Shown piece after piece: positions 9,342 through 19,320 of a stretch of DNA of 64,000 nt; within the stretch, counting starts at the first letter, position 1; each line of letters begins with the position of its first letter. Both the position numbers and the translations under genes were made by a program. A model generated the notes under the pieces. It did not search any database. It was not told the DNA's origin and saw nothing but the letters and a program-made list of their open reading frames with translations. Source of the stretch: Vulcanibacillus modesticaldus (GTDB taxonomy: Bacteria > Bacillota > Bacilli > Tepidibacillales > Tepidibacillaceae). The stretch lies in NCBI RefSeq assembly GCF_001730235.1, contig NZ_MIJF01000089.1, forward strand, positions 1-64,000, written 5' to 3'.

Positions 9342-10421
9342 GTGAATAAAGATATTGATAGAGAAAAATTTATGTCAAATGTACTCAAGTTAGTTGCACC
9401 AGGAACTCCGTTTAGAGAAGGATTAGATAATGTCCTTAGAGCGAAAACAGGTGCATTGATAGTAGTTGGTTATAGTCCTCAAGTTATGGATATAGTAGAT
9501 GGTGGATTTTCTATTAACTGTGATTTTACACCTGCCAATTTATATGAATTAGCTAAAATGGATGGGGCAATTATCTTAAGTGATGATATAAAAAAGATTC
9601 TATATGCTAATACACAATTAATTCCAGATACATCGATATCCTCCAATGAAACTGGAATTAGACATAGAACCGCAGAGAGGGTTGCTAAGCAATCTGGTCA
9701 TTTAGTTGTATCTATCTCTCAAAGAAGAAATATTATCACATTATATCAAGGTAATTATCGCTATTCACTAAAGGATATTGGAGTAATTTTAACTAAGGCA
9801 AATCAAGCTATTCAAACTTTAGAAAAGTATAAATCAGTGTTAGACCAAGCTTTAACTAACCTTTCAGCAATGGAATTTGAGGAAGTTGTAACATTAAATG
9901 ACGTTGCATATGTGATGCAAAAAATTGAAATGGTACAAAGGATTAAAACTGAAATAGATACATTTATCAATGAATTAGGAACAGAAGGTAGATTGATTAG
10001 CATGCAGCTTGAAGAATTAGTTGCCAATATAGATAAAGAAGCCTTTTATTTATTTAAAGATTACTCTAAAAATAATGCAGATGAAGAAATAAAACGGATC
10101 ATCACGGAATTGAAAAAGTTAAGTCCTGATGAATTATTAGATAGTCAAAATATGGCGCGGATTATAGGATATACCGGTAAAATTAATCTTCAAGAAGAGT
10201 TAGTTTCACCAAGAGGTTATAGAATACTAAGTCGGATACCAAGATTACCAAGCGCTATTATTGATAATTTAATTGAACAATTTTCAACTCTTCCCAAAGT
10301 AATGATTGCTTCCATAGATGAGTTAGATGAAGTTGATGGTATTGGTGAAGTGCGGGCTAGAGCAATTAAAGAAGGGTTGAAGCGAATTCAAGAGCACGTT
10401 TTTATTGATCGTCATATATAA
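9342..10421 (+). CDS. disA: DNA integrity scanning diadenylate cyclase DisA
   Basis: DisA makes cyclic di-AMP from two ATP and stops when it meets branched DNA. The protein (359 residues) has the DAC domain with the catalytic MDGAIILSD and the RHRTAERVA motif in its first third, a helical linker, and a C-terminal helix-hairpin-helix DNA-binding domain ([16 protein letters not shown]). The likely start is GTG 9342, six to eight bases after GGGGGGTG. An in-frame GTG at 9333 overlaps the radA stop and lies inside that ribosome-binding site. It lies directly after radA, which is reported to act with DisA at stalled forks. Confidence 0.96.
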   Translation: MNKDIDREKFMSNVLKLVAPGTPFREGLDNVLRAKTGALIVVGYSPQVMDIVDGGFSINCDFTPANLYELAKMDGAIILSDDIKKILYANTQLIPDTSISSNETGIRHRTAERVAKQSGHLVVSISQRRNIITLYQGNYRYSLKDIGVILTKANQAIQTLEKYKSVLDQALTNLSAMEFEEVVTLNDVAYVMQKIEMVQRIKTEIDTFINELGTEGRLISMQLEELVANIDKEAFYLFKDYSKNNADEEIKRIITELKKLSPDELLDSQNMARIIGYTGKINLQEELVSPRGYRILSRIPRLPSAIIDNLIEQFSTLPKVMIASIDELDEVDGIGEVRARAIKEGLKRIQEHVFIDRHI

Positions 10422-10441
10422 TGAAACATTGGGGTGATTAT

Positions 10442-11077
10442 GTGAAGCAACACGCTTTATTGAGGGAGGGACTGCCAACACTAGTTGTAGTAATTTCTCT
10501 AACAATTCTTCTATTTCTACTCAATCCTTGGTTATCCTTCTTTGGTATCGGACTTATGATGTTTGTTATCTATTTTTTTCGTGATCCCAAACGCGAAATA
10601 CCGGCTGATGAATCAGTAATTTTAGCTCCTGCGGATGGGTTGATCACAAATATTGATGAAGTAGATGAAAACTTATTCATGCAACAAAAGGCTATACGCA
10701 TAAGTATATTTATGAGTCCAATGGATGTTCATATTAATAGGAGTCCTATTTCTGGAAAGGTAAGTTTTATCAAATATCAAAAGGGAAAATTTATGTCTGC
10801 AACAAACCCTAAAAGTCACGATGTAAATGAAAAAAATTACATTGGGATAAAAAACGATAACTTCAAAATTTTAGTGGTACAGATCGCTGGAATAATGGCA
10901 CGTAGGATAGTAAATTGGTCGTCAATTGATCAAGTAGTCAAAAAAGGTGATAAAATAGGGATGATAAAATTTAGTTCTGGTACTCAAGTATTTTTACCTG
11001 TTGATACTGAAATCAGTGTAAAAAAAGGAGATAAAGTGATATCGGGAATAACTGTCATTGGGAGGTACCCAAAATGA
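10442..11077 (+). CDS. psd: Phosphatidylserine decarboxylase proenzyme, short type
   Basis: Psd converts phosphatidylserine to phosphatidylethanolamine at the membrane, using a pyruvoyl group made by self-cleavage at an internal serine. The protein (about 211 residues) has N-terminal membrane helices, the FFRDPKREIP and LAPADGLI blocks, FMSPMDVHINRSP, and a C-terminal MIKFSSGTQVFLP. Family members that I remember carry Gly-Ser at the cleavage site (FGSRV type), whereas this one reads Ser-Ser. GTG 10442 is preferred because GGGGTGAT precedes it; the ATG at 10421 overlaps the disA stop. It overlaps pssA by four bases, so substrate and product enzymes are coupled. Confidence 0.88.
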   Translation: MKQHALLREGLPTLVVVISLTILLFLLNPWLSFFGIGLMMFVIYFFRDPKREIPADESVILAPADGLITNIDEVDENLFMQQKAIRISIFMSPMDVHINRSPISGKVSFIKYQKGKFMSATNPKSHDVNEKNYIGIKNDNFKILVVQIAGIMARRIVNWSSIDQVVKKGDKIGMIKFSSGTQVFLPVDTEISVKKGDKVISGITVIGRYPK

Positions 11078-11796
11078 TTATTCGTATTCTTCCCAGCATG
11101 TTTACACTCGGGAATTTATTTTTAGGTATTATTGCGATTATTTTAGCTTTTCAAGGCGCAGTTGAGTATGCTGCGATAATGGTAATTATTAGTATGTTAT
11201 TAGATGGTTTTGATGGTCGAATAGCTAGGCTGTTAAATGTCCAAAGTGATTTCGGAAAGGAATTGGATTCATTATCTGATGTGATATCATTTGGAGTTGC
11301 TCCAGCTTTTATCATGTATGTGGTTGTGCTAAAAGATGTAGGTCCACTAGGTTGGATTGTAACAGCTTTATTTCCTATGGCCGGTGCATTGAGATTAGCA
11401 AGATTTAATGTGAAACCCGGCATTCCAGGGTATTTTATTGGTTTGCCAATCACTGCTGCTGGTGGGGTATTAGCAACAACTACTTTGTATTACGAAGTTT
11501 TTAAAGTCCCTGTATTAGTCATAATTATGACTTTCTTGTCTTATTTAATGGTCAGCAATATAAAATATCCAAACTTTAAGAAAGTAGGTTTTCCTAAAAC
11601 TGTTTATTTTGTTGTTCCTTTGACGTTGATTCTTGTGATTGTTTTGGCTATCTATTTTCCTAAGGGATTCCCTAGGGTAGTATTCTTACCTTTAGGATTA
11701 TATGCATTATATGGAATTAAAAAGAGTTTTAGGAGAAACAAAATGAATAAGCATCTTGCAGATGATGAATTTCGCTCGGAATTGGAAAAAAGGTAA
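11074..11796 (+). CDS. pssA: CDP-diacylglycerol-serine O-phosphatidyltransferase
   Basis: PssA makes phosphatidylserine from CDP-diacylglycerol and serine, the substrate for the upstream Psd. The 240-residue integral membrane protein has the CDP-alcohol phosphatidyltransferase signature DG-x2-AR-x8-G-x3-D-x3-D. It is visible as DGRIAR, then G and two aspartates in GKELDSLSD, around residues 48-70. Six or more hydrophobic segments follow. The ATG overlaps the psd stop (ATGA type). A terminator 34 bases after the stop ends the radA-disA-psd-pssA run. Confidence 0.94.
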   Translation: MIIRILPSMFTLGNLFLGIIAIILAFQGAVEYAAIMVIISMLLDGFDGRIARLLNVQSDFGKELDSLSDVISFGVAPAFIMYVVVLKDVGPLGWIVTALFPMAGALRLARFNVKPGIPGYFIGLPITAAGGVLATTTLYYEVFKVPVLVIIMTFLSYLMVSNIKYPNFKKVGFPKTVYFVVPLTLILVIVLAIYFPKGFPRVVFLPLGLYALYGIKKSFRRNKMNKHLADDEFRSELEKR

Positions 11797-11829
11797 TCAA
11801 GGTAAAAAGAATATTGATGACAAATAATA

Positions 11830-11861
11830 AAAAAGGCTTATTAAAAATAAGTCTTTTTTTA
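11830..11861 (+). terminator. Rho-independent terminator after pssA
   Basis: The stem ggcttatt / aataagtc, extended by flanking A and T residues, is followed by a run of seven T residues. Confidence 0.75.
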
Positions 11862-11960
11862 TTTTTCTTGAAACTTTTTATTTTTTTTGATCGTATTAAC
11901 AGATAATTGCATTACCTAAAAAGTTTTTCATAAAAAAAATAATAAATTTTAAAGATATTA

Positions 11961-11990
11961 TTGACTTTGCGTATTTTAGTATGCTAAGAT
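11961..11990 (+). promoter_or_regulatory. Sigma-A type promoter of carD
   Basis: TTGACT (11961-11966), an 18-bp spacer and TAAGAT (11985-11990) lie about 74 bases before the carD start and after the pssA terminator. Confidence 0.6.
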
Positions 11991-12063
11991 AATAATTTTA
12001 ATTTTGACATCAAAAAGCAAATGTGATAAAATGGAAATGTATTTTAAGCCGGGGGTGACGGGT

Positions 12064-12558
12064 TTGTTTAATGTTGGAGATAAAGTGGTATATCCGATGC
12101 ATGGCGCTGGTATAATTGAATCCATTGAGGAAAAAGAGTTTTTAGGTGAAACTAAAAAGTATTATATTATGCGCATACCAATAGGTGATATGCGAGTAAT
12201 GATTCCGATGAATAACGTCGCTGGGATTGGTTTAAGAGAAGTTGTCGATGAAGAAACAATAGATAAGGTAATTGGAACATTGCAGAATAGCCAAACGGAT
12301 ATGTCAGCAAATTGGAATCGTCGTTACCGGGCAAATTTAGATAAAATGAAAAGCGGAGATATATATGAAATAGCAGATGTTGTAAAAAATTTGATGATAA
12401 GAAATCAAGAAAAAGGTTTGTCCACTGGAGAAAGAAAAATGTTGGATAATGCAAAGCAAATTTTTATAAGTGAATTAGTTCTAGCAAAAAATTTAAAACA
12501 GGAAGAAGCATTTGCATTATTAGATAGTATTATCTCAGAGAAAAATGCGTCATTTTGA
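12064..12558 (+). CDS. CarD/CdnL-family RNA polymerase-binding transcription regulator
   Basis: CarD-family proteins bind the RNA polymerase beta subunit through an N-terminal Tudor-like domain and stabilise open promoters. This protein (about 164 residues) begins FNVGDKVVYPMHGAGIIESI, the family hallmark, and continues with a helical C-terminal DNA-binding domain rich in charged residues. I choose TTG 12064 because GGGGGTG lies six bases before it and family members start MFNVGDK. The in-frame ATG at 12004 would add twenty unconserved residues. It has its own promoter and its terminator overlaps the stop codon, so it is a single-gene unit. Confidence 0.92.
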   Translation: MFNVGDKVVYPMHGAGIIESIEEKEFLGETKKYYIMRIPIGDMRVMIPMNNVAGIGLREVVDEETIDKVIGTLQNSQTDMSANWNRRYRANLDKMKSGDIYEIADVVKNLMIRNQEKGLSTGERKMLDNAKQIFISELVLAKNLKQEEAFALLDSIISEKNASF

Positions 12559-12567
12559 CGCTTTTTT
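12546..12567 (+). terminator. Rho-independent terminator overlapping the carD stop
   Basis: The stem gcgtca / tgacgc with a three-base loop is followed by six T residues. The carD stop codon lies in the right arm. Confidence 0.85.
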
Positions 12568-12601
12568 CTACTGACACTTTTACCGAACTTTCTAAATATT
12601 A

Positions 12602-12615
12602 ATTTGTATACAAAT
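12602..12615. promoter_or_regulatory. Perfect 14-bp palindrome upstream of yacL
   Basis: atttgtatacaaat is its own reverse complement and sits 62 bases before the yacL start in an otherwise plain AT-rich gap. It could be an operator, or a -10 region (TATACA) within a chance palindrome. Confidence 0.3.
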
Positions 12616-12677
12616 GAAATAAATAATAGGTTTGATTTATAAATAAATGTTAATAATGGTAAAAGGGGGGTGAAGAA

Positions 12678-13760
12678 ATGTTAAAAAGAGCATTTCAAAT
12701 CTTTTTTGTCCTTTTGGGTGGAACCTTAGGTTTTTTATATATTCCTGATATAATCAAACTATTTGAGATTAATGTGCCTTTTAATGAAATTAAAACTCGT
12801 ATATTAGGATTTGTTGTTGGAGCACTCATTTTATTTTTTTTAATAGCGTGGTTTTTGGACACGATCATTTCCTGGTTAAGGTTAGGTGAAGAATTTATCC
12901 TAAAACTACCTGTGACTGATTTCTTTTTCGGATTGATGGGGATGATTTTGGGTCTTATTATCGCTAATCTACTTTCTAACTCAATTGAAAACATCCCTGT
13001 TGTCAAATTTATTGGCCCGATCTCATTATCAATTTTTCTTGGGTATTTTGGTTTTAGGCTTGGTTTTAAAAAACGTGATGAATTGATATCAATTTTTTCA
13101 TTAAGCAAGTTTAATAAAGATAGGGTGACGAAAAAAGATAATTTACCCAAGTATGAACACAAAATTTTGGATACAAGTGTGATAATTGATGGTAGGATAG
13201 CAGATATCTGTAAGACTGGATTCATCGATGGTATAATAGTAATCCCTAGTTTTGTATTGGAAGAGCTACAGCATATCGCGGACTCATCGGATACATTAAA
13301 ACGGAATAGGGGAAGAAGAGGTCTTGACATTCTCAATAAAATCCAAAAAGATTTAGATATAAACGTAATTATTTACGAAGGAGATTTTGATGAAATACAA
13401 GAAGTCGATAGTAAGCTAGTTAAATTGGCTAAAGTCCTTGAAGGTAAAGTGGTTACGAATGATTATAATTTAAATAAAGTGTGCGAACTTCAAGGGGTGC
13501 CAGTATTAAATATCAATGATTTATCAAATGCTGTAAAACCTGTTGTGTTACCTGGTGAGGAATTAAATGTACAAGTAATTAAAGATGGTAAAGAACATAA
13601 TCAAGGAATCGCTTATTTGGATGATGGAACAATGATAGTAGTTGAAGGTGGAAGGGATTTTATAGGGCATCACATAGATGTATTAGTAACTAGCGTATTA
13701 CAGACTTCAGCTGGTAGAATGATTTTTGCAAAACCTAAATTACTAGAAAAAGCATTATAG
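12678..13760 (+). CDS. yacL: PIN/TRAM-domain membrane protein (YacL family)
   Basis: The 360-residue protein has four predicted membrane helices in its first 130 residues. A PIN nuclease-like domain follows ([38 protein letters not shown]), with the acidic residues of the fold in place. It ends with a TRAM domain (about 290-350), which usually binds RNA. The biological role is not established; a membrane-tethered ribonuclease is a reasonable inference. AAAGGGGGGTG precedes the ATG. Position between carD and ispD matches B. subtilis yacL. Confidence 0.9.
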   Translation: MLKRAFQIFFVLLGGTLGFLYIPDIIKLFEINVPFNEIKTRILGFVVGALILFFLIAWFLDTIISWLRLGEEFILKLPVTDFFFGLMGMILGLIIANLLSNSIENIPVVKFIGPISLSIFLGYFGFRLGFKKRDELISIFSLSKFNKDRVTKKDNLPKYEHKILDTSVIIDGRIADICKTGFIDGIIVIPSFVLEELQHIADSSDTLKRNRGRRGLDILNKIQKDLDINVIIYEGDFDEIQEVDSKLVKLAKVLEGKVVTNDYNLNKVCELQGVPVLNINDLSNAVKPVVLPGEELNVQVIKDGKEHNQGIAYLDDGTMIVVEGGRDFIGHHIDVLVTSVLQTSAGRMIFAKPKLLEKAL

Positions 13761-13772
13761 GTGGTAAATGAT

Positions 13773-14459
13773 ATGAGTTGTGGTATTTTAATTGCAGCTG
13801 CAGGACAGGGAAAAAGAATGGGTGCTGGGATCAATAAACAGTTCTTAAATATAAATGGAAAACCTATTCTAGTTCATACCTTAGAAAAGTTTCAAAATAA
13901 GGATTGGATCAATGAGATAATAATAGTTGCTCATCCAAAGGAGCTTAATGAGGTACGTCGTCTCATACAAAAATTTGGATTAAGTGTTGACAAAATAGTG
14001 CCTGGTGGAAATGAAAGACAAGAAAGTATTCAAAATGGGTTATCCTATATTCGTTCTGATTGGGTTATGGTTCATGATGGTGCTCGTCCGTTCATAGATC
14101 CCAAACTACTTGATAAATTATACATACAGCTGCAAACGAAAGAAGCTGTTGTTTTGGGGGTTCCTACAAAAGATACGATTAAAATTGTTGACGAAACTTT
14201 GTATATTAAACATACACCTGATCGTAAGAGCTTGTGGGCGATACAGACTCCACAAGCTTTTCGTCTGTCGATATTAAAAGAAGCCTATCAGAAGGCGAAA
14301 GAAGATGGTTTCTTGGGTACTGATGACTCTTCTTTGGTAGAACGGATAGGTATGAAAGTTCATATATTAGAAGGCGATTATCGCAATATTAAAATTACAA
14401 CTCCTGAGGATTTAATATGGGCAAAGTCAATATTGGATGAATGGAGTGAATTCAAATGA
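13773..14459 (+). CDS. ispD: 2-C-methyl-D-erythritol 4-phosphate cytidylyltransferase
   Basis: IspD performs the CTP-dependent step of the MEP isoprenoid pathway. The protein (228 residues) opens with the nucleotide-binding loop [13 protein letters not shown]. It also contains [24 protein letters not shown] and the C-terminal [16 protein letters not shown], all typical. ATG 13773 is preferred, with AGGTGG eight bases upstream; GTG 13761 directly abuts the yacL stop. It overlaps ispF by four bases, so consecutive pathway genes are coupled. Confidence 0.95.
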   Translation: MSCGILIAAAGQGKRMGAGINKQFLNINGKPILVHTLEKFQNKDWINEIIIVAHPKELNEVRRLIQKFGLSVDKIVPGGNERQESIQNGLSYIRSDWVMVHDGARPFIDPKLLDKLYIQLQTKEAVVLGVPTKDTIKIVDETLYIKHTPDRKSLWAIQTPQAFRLSILKEAYQKAKEDGFLGTDDSSLVERIGMKVHILEGDYRNIKITTPEDLIWAKSILDEWSEFK

Positions 14460-14929
14460 TCAGGATTGGACAAGGTTTTGATGTTCATCAACTTGTTAAA
14501 AATAGAAAGTTAATAATTGGTGGGGTAGAAATACCTTACGAAAAGGGGCTGTTGGGACATTCTGATGCGGATGTTTTGTTACACGCATTGGCTGATGCCG
14601 TATTAGGTGCTCTATCTAAAGGGGATATCGGTAAGTGGTTTCCTGACAATGATCCTTCAATAAAAGGAATTGATAGTAAAGAAATCCTAAAAAGTGTTTG
14701 GAAAGAAGCTAAAAATGATGGTTTTAGAATTGAAAATGCGGATATGATAATCATTGCTCAAAGACCGAAAATGGCTGATCATATTCCTGAAATGCAAAAG
14801 GTAATTTCCTCTATCTTAGAATGCAATTTGGAACAGGTGAATATTAAGGCAACTACAACTGAAAAATTAGGTTTTACTGGTAGAGGAGAAGGGATTGCGG
14901 CACAAGCTGTTGTATTATTGTCTAAATAG
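14456..14929 (+). CDS. ispF: 2-C-methyl-D-erythritol 2,4-cyclodiphosphate synthase
   Basis: IspF closes the cyclic diphosphate in the MEP pathway. The 157-residue protein has the zinc-binding GFDVHQL near residue 7 and the signature [18 protein letters not shown] near residue 38. The C-terminal [18 protein letters not shown] is also conserved. Length and motifs match the trimeric family exactly. The ATG overlaps the ispD stop. Confidence 0.96.
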   Translation: MIRIGQGFDVHQLVKNRKLIIGGVEIPYEKGLLGHSDADVLLHALADAVLGALSKGDIGKWFPDNDPSIKGIDSKEILKSVWKEAKNDGFRIENADMIIIAQRPKMADHIPEMQKVISSILECNLEQVNIKATTTEKLGFTGRGEGIAAQAVVLLSK

Positions 14930-15032
14930 AGTTATATGATTATAATAGTGTAAGATTATTCAGGCTATGTTAAGATATAGACTATGATAAAATAAAGATC
15001 ATGTATAATTGGGACATAAGGAAGGGATTAAA

Positions 15033-16499
15033 ATGGTAGATCAAGTTAGAGTAAGATTTGCTCCAAGTCCAACAGGACATTTACATATTGGTAGTGCGCG
15101 TTCAGCTTTATTTAGTTATTTAGTTGCAAAACATTATAATGGTTCATTCATCATTCGGATAGAGGATACAGATCAATCTAGAAACGTTGAAAATGCAGAA
15201 GAAAAGTTATTAGCTAGTCTTAAATGGTTAGGTCTAGACTGGGATGAGTCGGTAGATATTGGTGGAGATTACGGTCCATACAGATGCATGGATAGATTAG
15301 ATATTTATAAAGAACATCTAGATAAGTTATTGGAAAATGGCGATGCATATTATTGCTATTGTACTCCGGAGGAATTAGAAAAGGAACGACAAGAGCAATT
15401 AGATCGTGGTGAAACACCGAAATATTCAGGGAAGTGTAGGCATTTAACTGAAGAACAGAAGGCGCAGTATGAGAAAGAAGGGCGTAATCCTAGTGTGCGT
15501 TTTAGAGTGCCAGAGGGAAAAGTTATAAAAGTTAATGATATAGTTCGTGGGGTTGTAGAGTTTGAATCTGATGGAATTGGAGATTTTGTTATAGTTAGAC
15601 CAAACGGGATCCCAACCTACAATTTTGCGGTAACAGTGGATGATCATCTAATGAAGATCAGTCACGTTATTCGTGGTGAAGAACATTTAACAAACACACC
15701 TAAACAATTGATGATCTATGAGGCATTCTCTTGGGAGCCACCTAAATTTGCTCATGTTTCTTTGATATTAAATCAAGATAGACAAAAAATGAGTAAACGG
15801 GATGAATCGATTATTCAATTTGTTGAACAATATAAGAAACTAGGCTTTTTACCTGAAGCTTTACTAAATTTTGTTGCGTTACTTGGATGGAGTCCTGAGG
15901 GAGAAGAAGAGATACTCACCAAAGAAGAGTTGATCTCACAGTTCTCTTTGGACAGGGTTTCTAAAAGTCCAGCAATTTTTGATGTACAGAAATTATTTTG
16001 GATGAATAACCATTATATTAAGGAGGCGCCATTAAGTAAAATCGTTGATTTATGTATTCCGCATCTCCAAAAAGCAGGTCTGATTCCTGAACAACTTTCG
16101 GAACAAAAGAAGGAATGGGTAGAGGTTTTAGTTAATCTTTATAAAGAACAAATGAATTATGCCCAAGAAATAGTGGAACTCTCTAAGATGTTCTTTGAAG
16201 AAGAGCTTGAATATGGAGAGGAAGAAAATAAGATTTTGTCTGAAGAACATATTCCAGTGGTTTTAAGTGAGTTTTATAAGCAGTTACAAGAATTAACAGA
16301 ATATAATTCTCAAACAATAAGTGCTGCATTAAAGGCCGTTCAAAAAGTAACAGGATTTAAAGGAAAAAAATTATTTATGCCCGTTCGGGTAGCTACTACA
16401 GGTGCTACGCATGGACGTGATTTGCCTGAAACTTTATACCTATTAGGTAAGGATAAAGTGTTGAATAGGCTTAATAATTTATTGACAAATAAAGATTAA
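15033..16499 (+). CDS. gltX: Glutamyl-tRNA synthetase
   Basis: GltX charges tRNA-Glu and, in most Firmicutes that lack GlnRS, also tRNA-Gln for later amidation. The protein (488 residues) has the class I HIGH-type motif in [18 protein letters not shown] and the KMSKR loop in QKMSKRDES near residue 249. It also has the C-terminal anticodon-binding helical domain. ATG 15033 is preferred, as AAGGAAGGG sits six bases before it. The promoter of the downstream T-box transcript lies within the last 20 bases of this gene. Confidence 0.97.
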   Translation: MVDQVRVRFAPSPTGHLHIGSARSALFSYLVAKHYNGSFIIRIEDTDQSRNVENAEEKLLASLKWLGLDWDESVDIGGDYGPYRCMDRLDIYKEHLDKLLENGDAYYCYCTPEELEKERQEQLDRGETPKYSGKCRHLTEEQKAQYEKEGRNPSVRFRVPEGKVIKVNDIVRGVVEFESDGIGDFVIVRPNGIPTYNFAVTVDDHLMKISHVIRGEEHLTNTPKQLMIYEAFSWEPPKFAHVSLILNQDRQKMSKRDESIIQFVEQYKKLGFLPEALLNFVALLGWSPEGEEEILTKEELISQFSLDRVSKSPAIFDVQKLFWMNNHYIKEAPLSKIVDLCIPHLQKAGLIPEQLSEQKKEWVEVLVNLYKEQMNYAQEIVELSKMFFEEELEYGEEENKILSEEHIPVVLSEFYKQLQELTEYNSQTISAALKAVQKVTGFKGKKLFMPVRVATTGATHGRDLPETLYLLGKDKVLNRLNNLLTNKD

Positions 16500-16509
16500 G
16501 GATTATTAT
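16482..16509 (+). promoter_or_regulatory. Sigma-A type promoter of the T-box/cysE/cysS transcript
   Basis: TTGACA (16482-16487), a 16-bp spacer and TATTAT (16504-16509) form a good promoter that overlaps the end of gltX. It would start transcription about 15-20 bases before the T-box. Confidence 0.7.
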
Positions 16510-16529
16510 TTTAAATAAAATAAAATATC

Positions 16530-16772
16530 AAAGCGATGACGAAGAGAGTAGATTATTTTGTAGTCTTCAGAGAGAACTTCCTCGGCTGAAAGAAGTTTGG
16601 CTGCTGATAATCGAAGTGCACTTCTGAGCATTGAAACTGAAAGTGGTTACGATTAGGTTTCAACGGATCTTTCCGTTATCAAGTTCGAGTGAGAATGTTT
16701 GGATATAAAAACATTCTAAACAGGGTGGAACCGCGGATTAACCGTCTCTGTATTGTGCAGAGGCGGTTTTTT
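16530..16772 (+). ncRNA. T-box leader responding to uncharged tRNA-Cys
   Basis: The segment has the T-box parts in order: a stem I region with an AGAGA-type motif and ggctgaaag, a specifier region gaagTGCActtc, and the antiterminator signature agggtggaaccgcg (16722-16735). A rho-independent terminator (ccgtctctg / cagaggcgg plus six T residues, 16742-16772) ends it. The codon in the specifier loop is TGC, cysteine, which agrees with the cysE and cysS genes it precedes. Uncharged tRNA-Cys should favour readthrough into both genes. Confidence 0.93.
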
Positions 16773-16851
16773 AATTATCATCTAAAAAAATTTTTCAAAT
16801 TATATATTGGTAATTTTACAACTATGATTTACAAAAAATGGGGGTTAAGAT

Positions 16852-17496
16852 ATGTTCAAACGAATAAAGGAGGATATCGAGGTATTTCTCGAAAATGATC
16901 CAGCTGCAAGGAATGCTTTAGAAATAATTTTGACTTATCCAGGATTGTATGCCATCTGGTTTTACCGCTTGTCGCACATCCTATGGAATAGAAATTTACG
17001 TTTATTAGCAAGAATTATCTCTAATTTTGCGAGATTTTTGACTGGAATCGAAATTCATCCAGCAGCAAAAATTGGTAGAAGGTTATTCATAGACCATGGT
17101 TCTGGAATTGTGATCGGTGAGACTTGTGAAATCGGTGATGATGTATTGATCTTTCAAGGAGTTACGCTTGGAGGAACAGGAAAAGAACGGGGTAAGAGAC
17201 ACCCCACAGTGGGAAATCATGTTATGTTATCGGCAGGTGCTAAAGTACTAGGTTCAATGAAAATAGGTGATTACTCCAAGATAGGTGCTGGAGCGGTTGT
17301 TATACAAGAAGTACCGCCCAATGCAACCGTCGTTGGGGTGCCGGGACGGGTAGTTATTCAAGATGGTATTCGAATTAACGACAAAAATGAAGAAATGATT
17401 AACATTATCTCTGATAAGATTAATTTACTGGAAGAACAAATTGAGCAACTTAAAGAGGAAATTCAGATTTTGAGCAGGAAAGGGGTTTATAAATGA
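16852..17496 (+). CDS. cysE: Serine O-acetyltransferase
   Basis: CysE acetylates serine with acetyl-CoA, the first step of cysteine synthesis. The 214-residue protein is the short CysE type. An N-terminal helical part is followed by left-handed beta-helix hexapeptide repeats with [28 protein letters not shown] and RHPTVGNHV near the active site. A coiled C-terminus (about 183-210) follows. The preceding cysteine T-box ties its expression to cysteine supply. It overlaps cysS by four bases. Confidence 0.96.
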   Translation: MFKRIKEDIEVFLENDPAARNALEIILTYPGLYAIWFYRLSHILWNRNLRLLARIISNFARFLTGIEIHPAAKIGRRLFIDHGSGIVIGETCEIGDDVLIFQGVTLGGTGKERGKRHPTVGNHVMLSAGAKVLGSMKIGDYSKIGAGAVVIQEVPPNATVVGVPGRVVIQDGIRINDKNEEMINIISDKINLLEEQIEQLKEEIQILSRKGVYK

Positions 17497-18899
17497 TTCG
17501 AATCTATAATACATTGACTCGGAAAAAAGAAGAATTTAAGCCTATCTTAGAAGGAAAAGTTAAAATGTATGTTTGTGGCCCTACCGTATATAACTTTATT
17601 CATCTTGGTAATGCTAGACCATTAGTGGTCTTTGATACAGTACGTCGTTATTTAGAATATAAGGGATACGAAGTTACCTACGTTCAGAATTTTACAGACG
17701 TAGACGATAAGATTATCAATAAGGCCAAAGAATCAGGTAAAGAAGCAAAGGAAATTTCGGAAAAATTTATCGAAGAATTTTTCCGTGATGCAGAAGCGTT
17801 AGGGGTGAAAAAAGCAGATTTTCACCCTAAAGTTACTGAAAATATGGATGATATAATTGATTTTATCAAACGATTAATCGATAAAGACATGGCTTATGTG
17901 GTAGATGGGGATGTTTACTTTAAAACAGAGAAGTTTTCTGATTATGGAAAGCTATCCAACCAATCTATCGAAGATTTGAAGGTTGGTGTACGAATCGAAG
18001 TTGATGAAAAGAAAAAAAATCCTTTAGATTTTGCACTATGGAAAAATGCTAAAATGGGTGAGGTTAATTGGAATAGTCCTTTCGGACAAGGGAGACCAGG
18101 TTGGCATATTGAATGCTCAACTATGTCAAAAAAATATCTTGGAGAAACAATTGATATTCATGCTGGTGGTGCTGATTTGATTTTTCCTCACCATGAAAAT
18201 GAAATTGCGCAATCTGAAAGCTTGACAAATAAACCGTTTGCAAAATATTGGATGCACAATGGGTATATAAATATTAATAATGAGAAAATGTCAAAATCTC
18301 TCGGAAATGTTTTGATGGTTAGGGAATTGATTAGTAAATATGATCCTAATATTCTAAGATTTTTGATTCTAAGCGTACATTATCGTAATCCGATTAACTT
18401 TTCTGAGGAATTATTAGAACAATCTAGTAATAGTTTAGAAAGAATAAAAAAGGCACATGCAAATATGCTCTATCGTCTTGAAAACCTGGACTATGAATTG
18501 AAAATGGAAACAGAAATGTCCCAAGTGTTAAATAAATTGTCTGAACGCTTTGAACAAGAAATGGATGATGATTTTAATACAGCAAATGCTATTACAGTAA
18601 TTTTTGATTTGATTAAGCAGAGTAATATTTACTTACAGAAAGAACGAGTAAGTAGTCAAACAATATCTGCTATGATTGATTTATTGAGAACATTTTTGAA
18701 TATCCTAGGACTAGATAAGATCTTAAGGAAAGAAAGAACAAATACAGAAGACGCCTGGGTTGAGGAGTTAATTGAAGAGAGAAACATGGCCAAAAAGAAT
18801 AAAAATTGGGCGAGGGCGGATGAAATTAGAGATTATTTAAAGGAGCATGGAATAATATTAGAAGACACACCACAAGGGGTTAGATGGAGAAGAAGATGA
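17493..18899 (+). CDS. cysS: Cysteinyl-tRNA synthetase
   Basis: CysS charges tRNA-Cys. The 468-residue class I synthetase has the zinc cysteine and HIGH-like motif in [19 protein letters not shown]. It also has [19 protein letters not shown] (zinc ligands) and the KMSKSLGN loop near residue 266. The end is RWRRR. The ATG overlaps the cysE stop, and both genes share the upstream T-box, so cysteine production and use are co-controlled. Confidence 0.97.
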   Translation: MIRIYNTLTRKKEEFKPILEGKVKMYVCGPTVYNFIHLGNARPLVVFDTVRRYLEYKGYEVTYVQNFTDVDDKIINKAKESGKEAKEISEKFIEEFFRDAEALGVKKADFHPKVTENMDDIIDFIKRLIDKDMAYVVDGDVYFKTEKFSDYGKLSNQSIEDLKVGVRIEVDEKKKNPLDFALWKNAKMGEVNWNSPFGQGRPGWHIECSTMSKKYLGETIDIHAGGADLIFPHHENEIAQSESLTNKPFAKYWMHNGYININNEKMSKSLGNVLMVRELISKYDPNILRFLILSVHYRNPINFSEELLEQSSNSLERIKKAHANMLYRLENLDYELKMETEMSQVLNKLSERFEQEMDDDFNTANAITVIFDLIKQSNIYLQKERVSSQTISAMIDLLRTFLNILGLDKILRKERTNTEDAWVEELIEERNMAKKNKNWARADEIRDYLKEHGIILEDTPQGVRWRRR

Positions 18900-19318
18900 T
18901 AAAGGTTAATCAACGTGAGAGTAAAAAGAAACCAGAAGAAATGAATGCTTTGGCTTTGGCTTATATGGGCGATGCTATATATGAGGTTTATATTAGAGAA
19001 TACGTACTTTCTAAGGGCAGTAATAAGCCAAACATTCTTCATCAAAATACAAAAAAATATGTTTCAGCGGTGGCACAGGCAAAAATTTTACAAAATATTC
19101 TACCTATGTTAACCGAAAAAGAAAAGGATATCGTAAAGCGAGGTAGAAATGCTAAGTCATATTCCAGCCCCAAAAACACTAGTATAATAGATTATCGTTA
19201 TAGTACTGGATTTGAGACTTTACTTGGTTTTTTGTTCTTAACTAATGAACAAGAAAGGCTTGAACAGATTATTGAATCAGCGATAAACTACATTGAAGGG
19301 AATCAAAATGGTGATTAG
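18896..19318 (+). CDS. mrnC: Mini-ribonuclease III
   Basis: MrnC is an RNase III-like enzyme without a double-stranded RNA-binding domain that matures 23S rRNA in Bacillus. The protein (about 140 residues) has the RNase III signature [19 protein letters not shown] with the catalytic acidic residues near its start. It also has the later [11 protein letters not shown] segment. ATG 18896 overlaps the cysS stop (ATGA); an in-frame ATG at 18884 lies deeper in cysS. The neighbouring RlmB also acts on 23S rRNA. Confidence 0.94.
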   Translation: MIKVNQRESKKKPEEMNALALAYMGDAIYEVYIREYVLSKGSNKPNILHQNTKKYVSAVAQAKILQNILPMLTEKEKDIVKRGRNAKSYSSPKNTSIIDYRYSTGFETLLGFLFLTNEQERLEQIIESAINYIEGNQNGD

Positions 19319-19320
19319 TT

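Noticed and set aside
12695-13336. A 213-residue open frame on the minus strand
   Set aside because: It lies wholly inside yacL, lacks a ribosome-binding site and has no recognisable domain, whereas yacL has PIN and TRAM motifs.
14930-15032. Promoter before gltX with TATGAT at 14983
   Set aside because: The only upstream hexamer at proper distance (TTCAGG) is weak, so I did not list it.
16689-16898. A 69-residue frame starting in the T-box
   Set aside because: It runs through the antiterminator and terminator and into cysE in another frame; the RNA structure explains the sequence.
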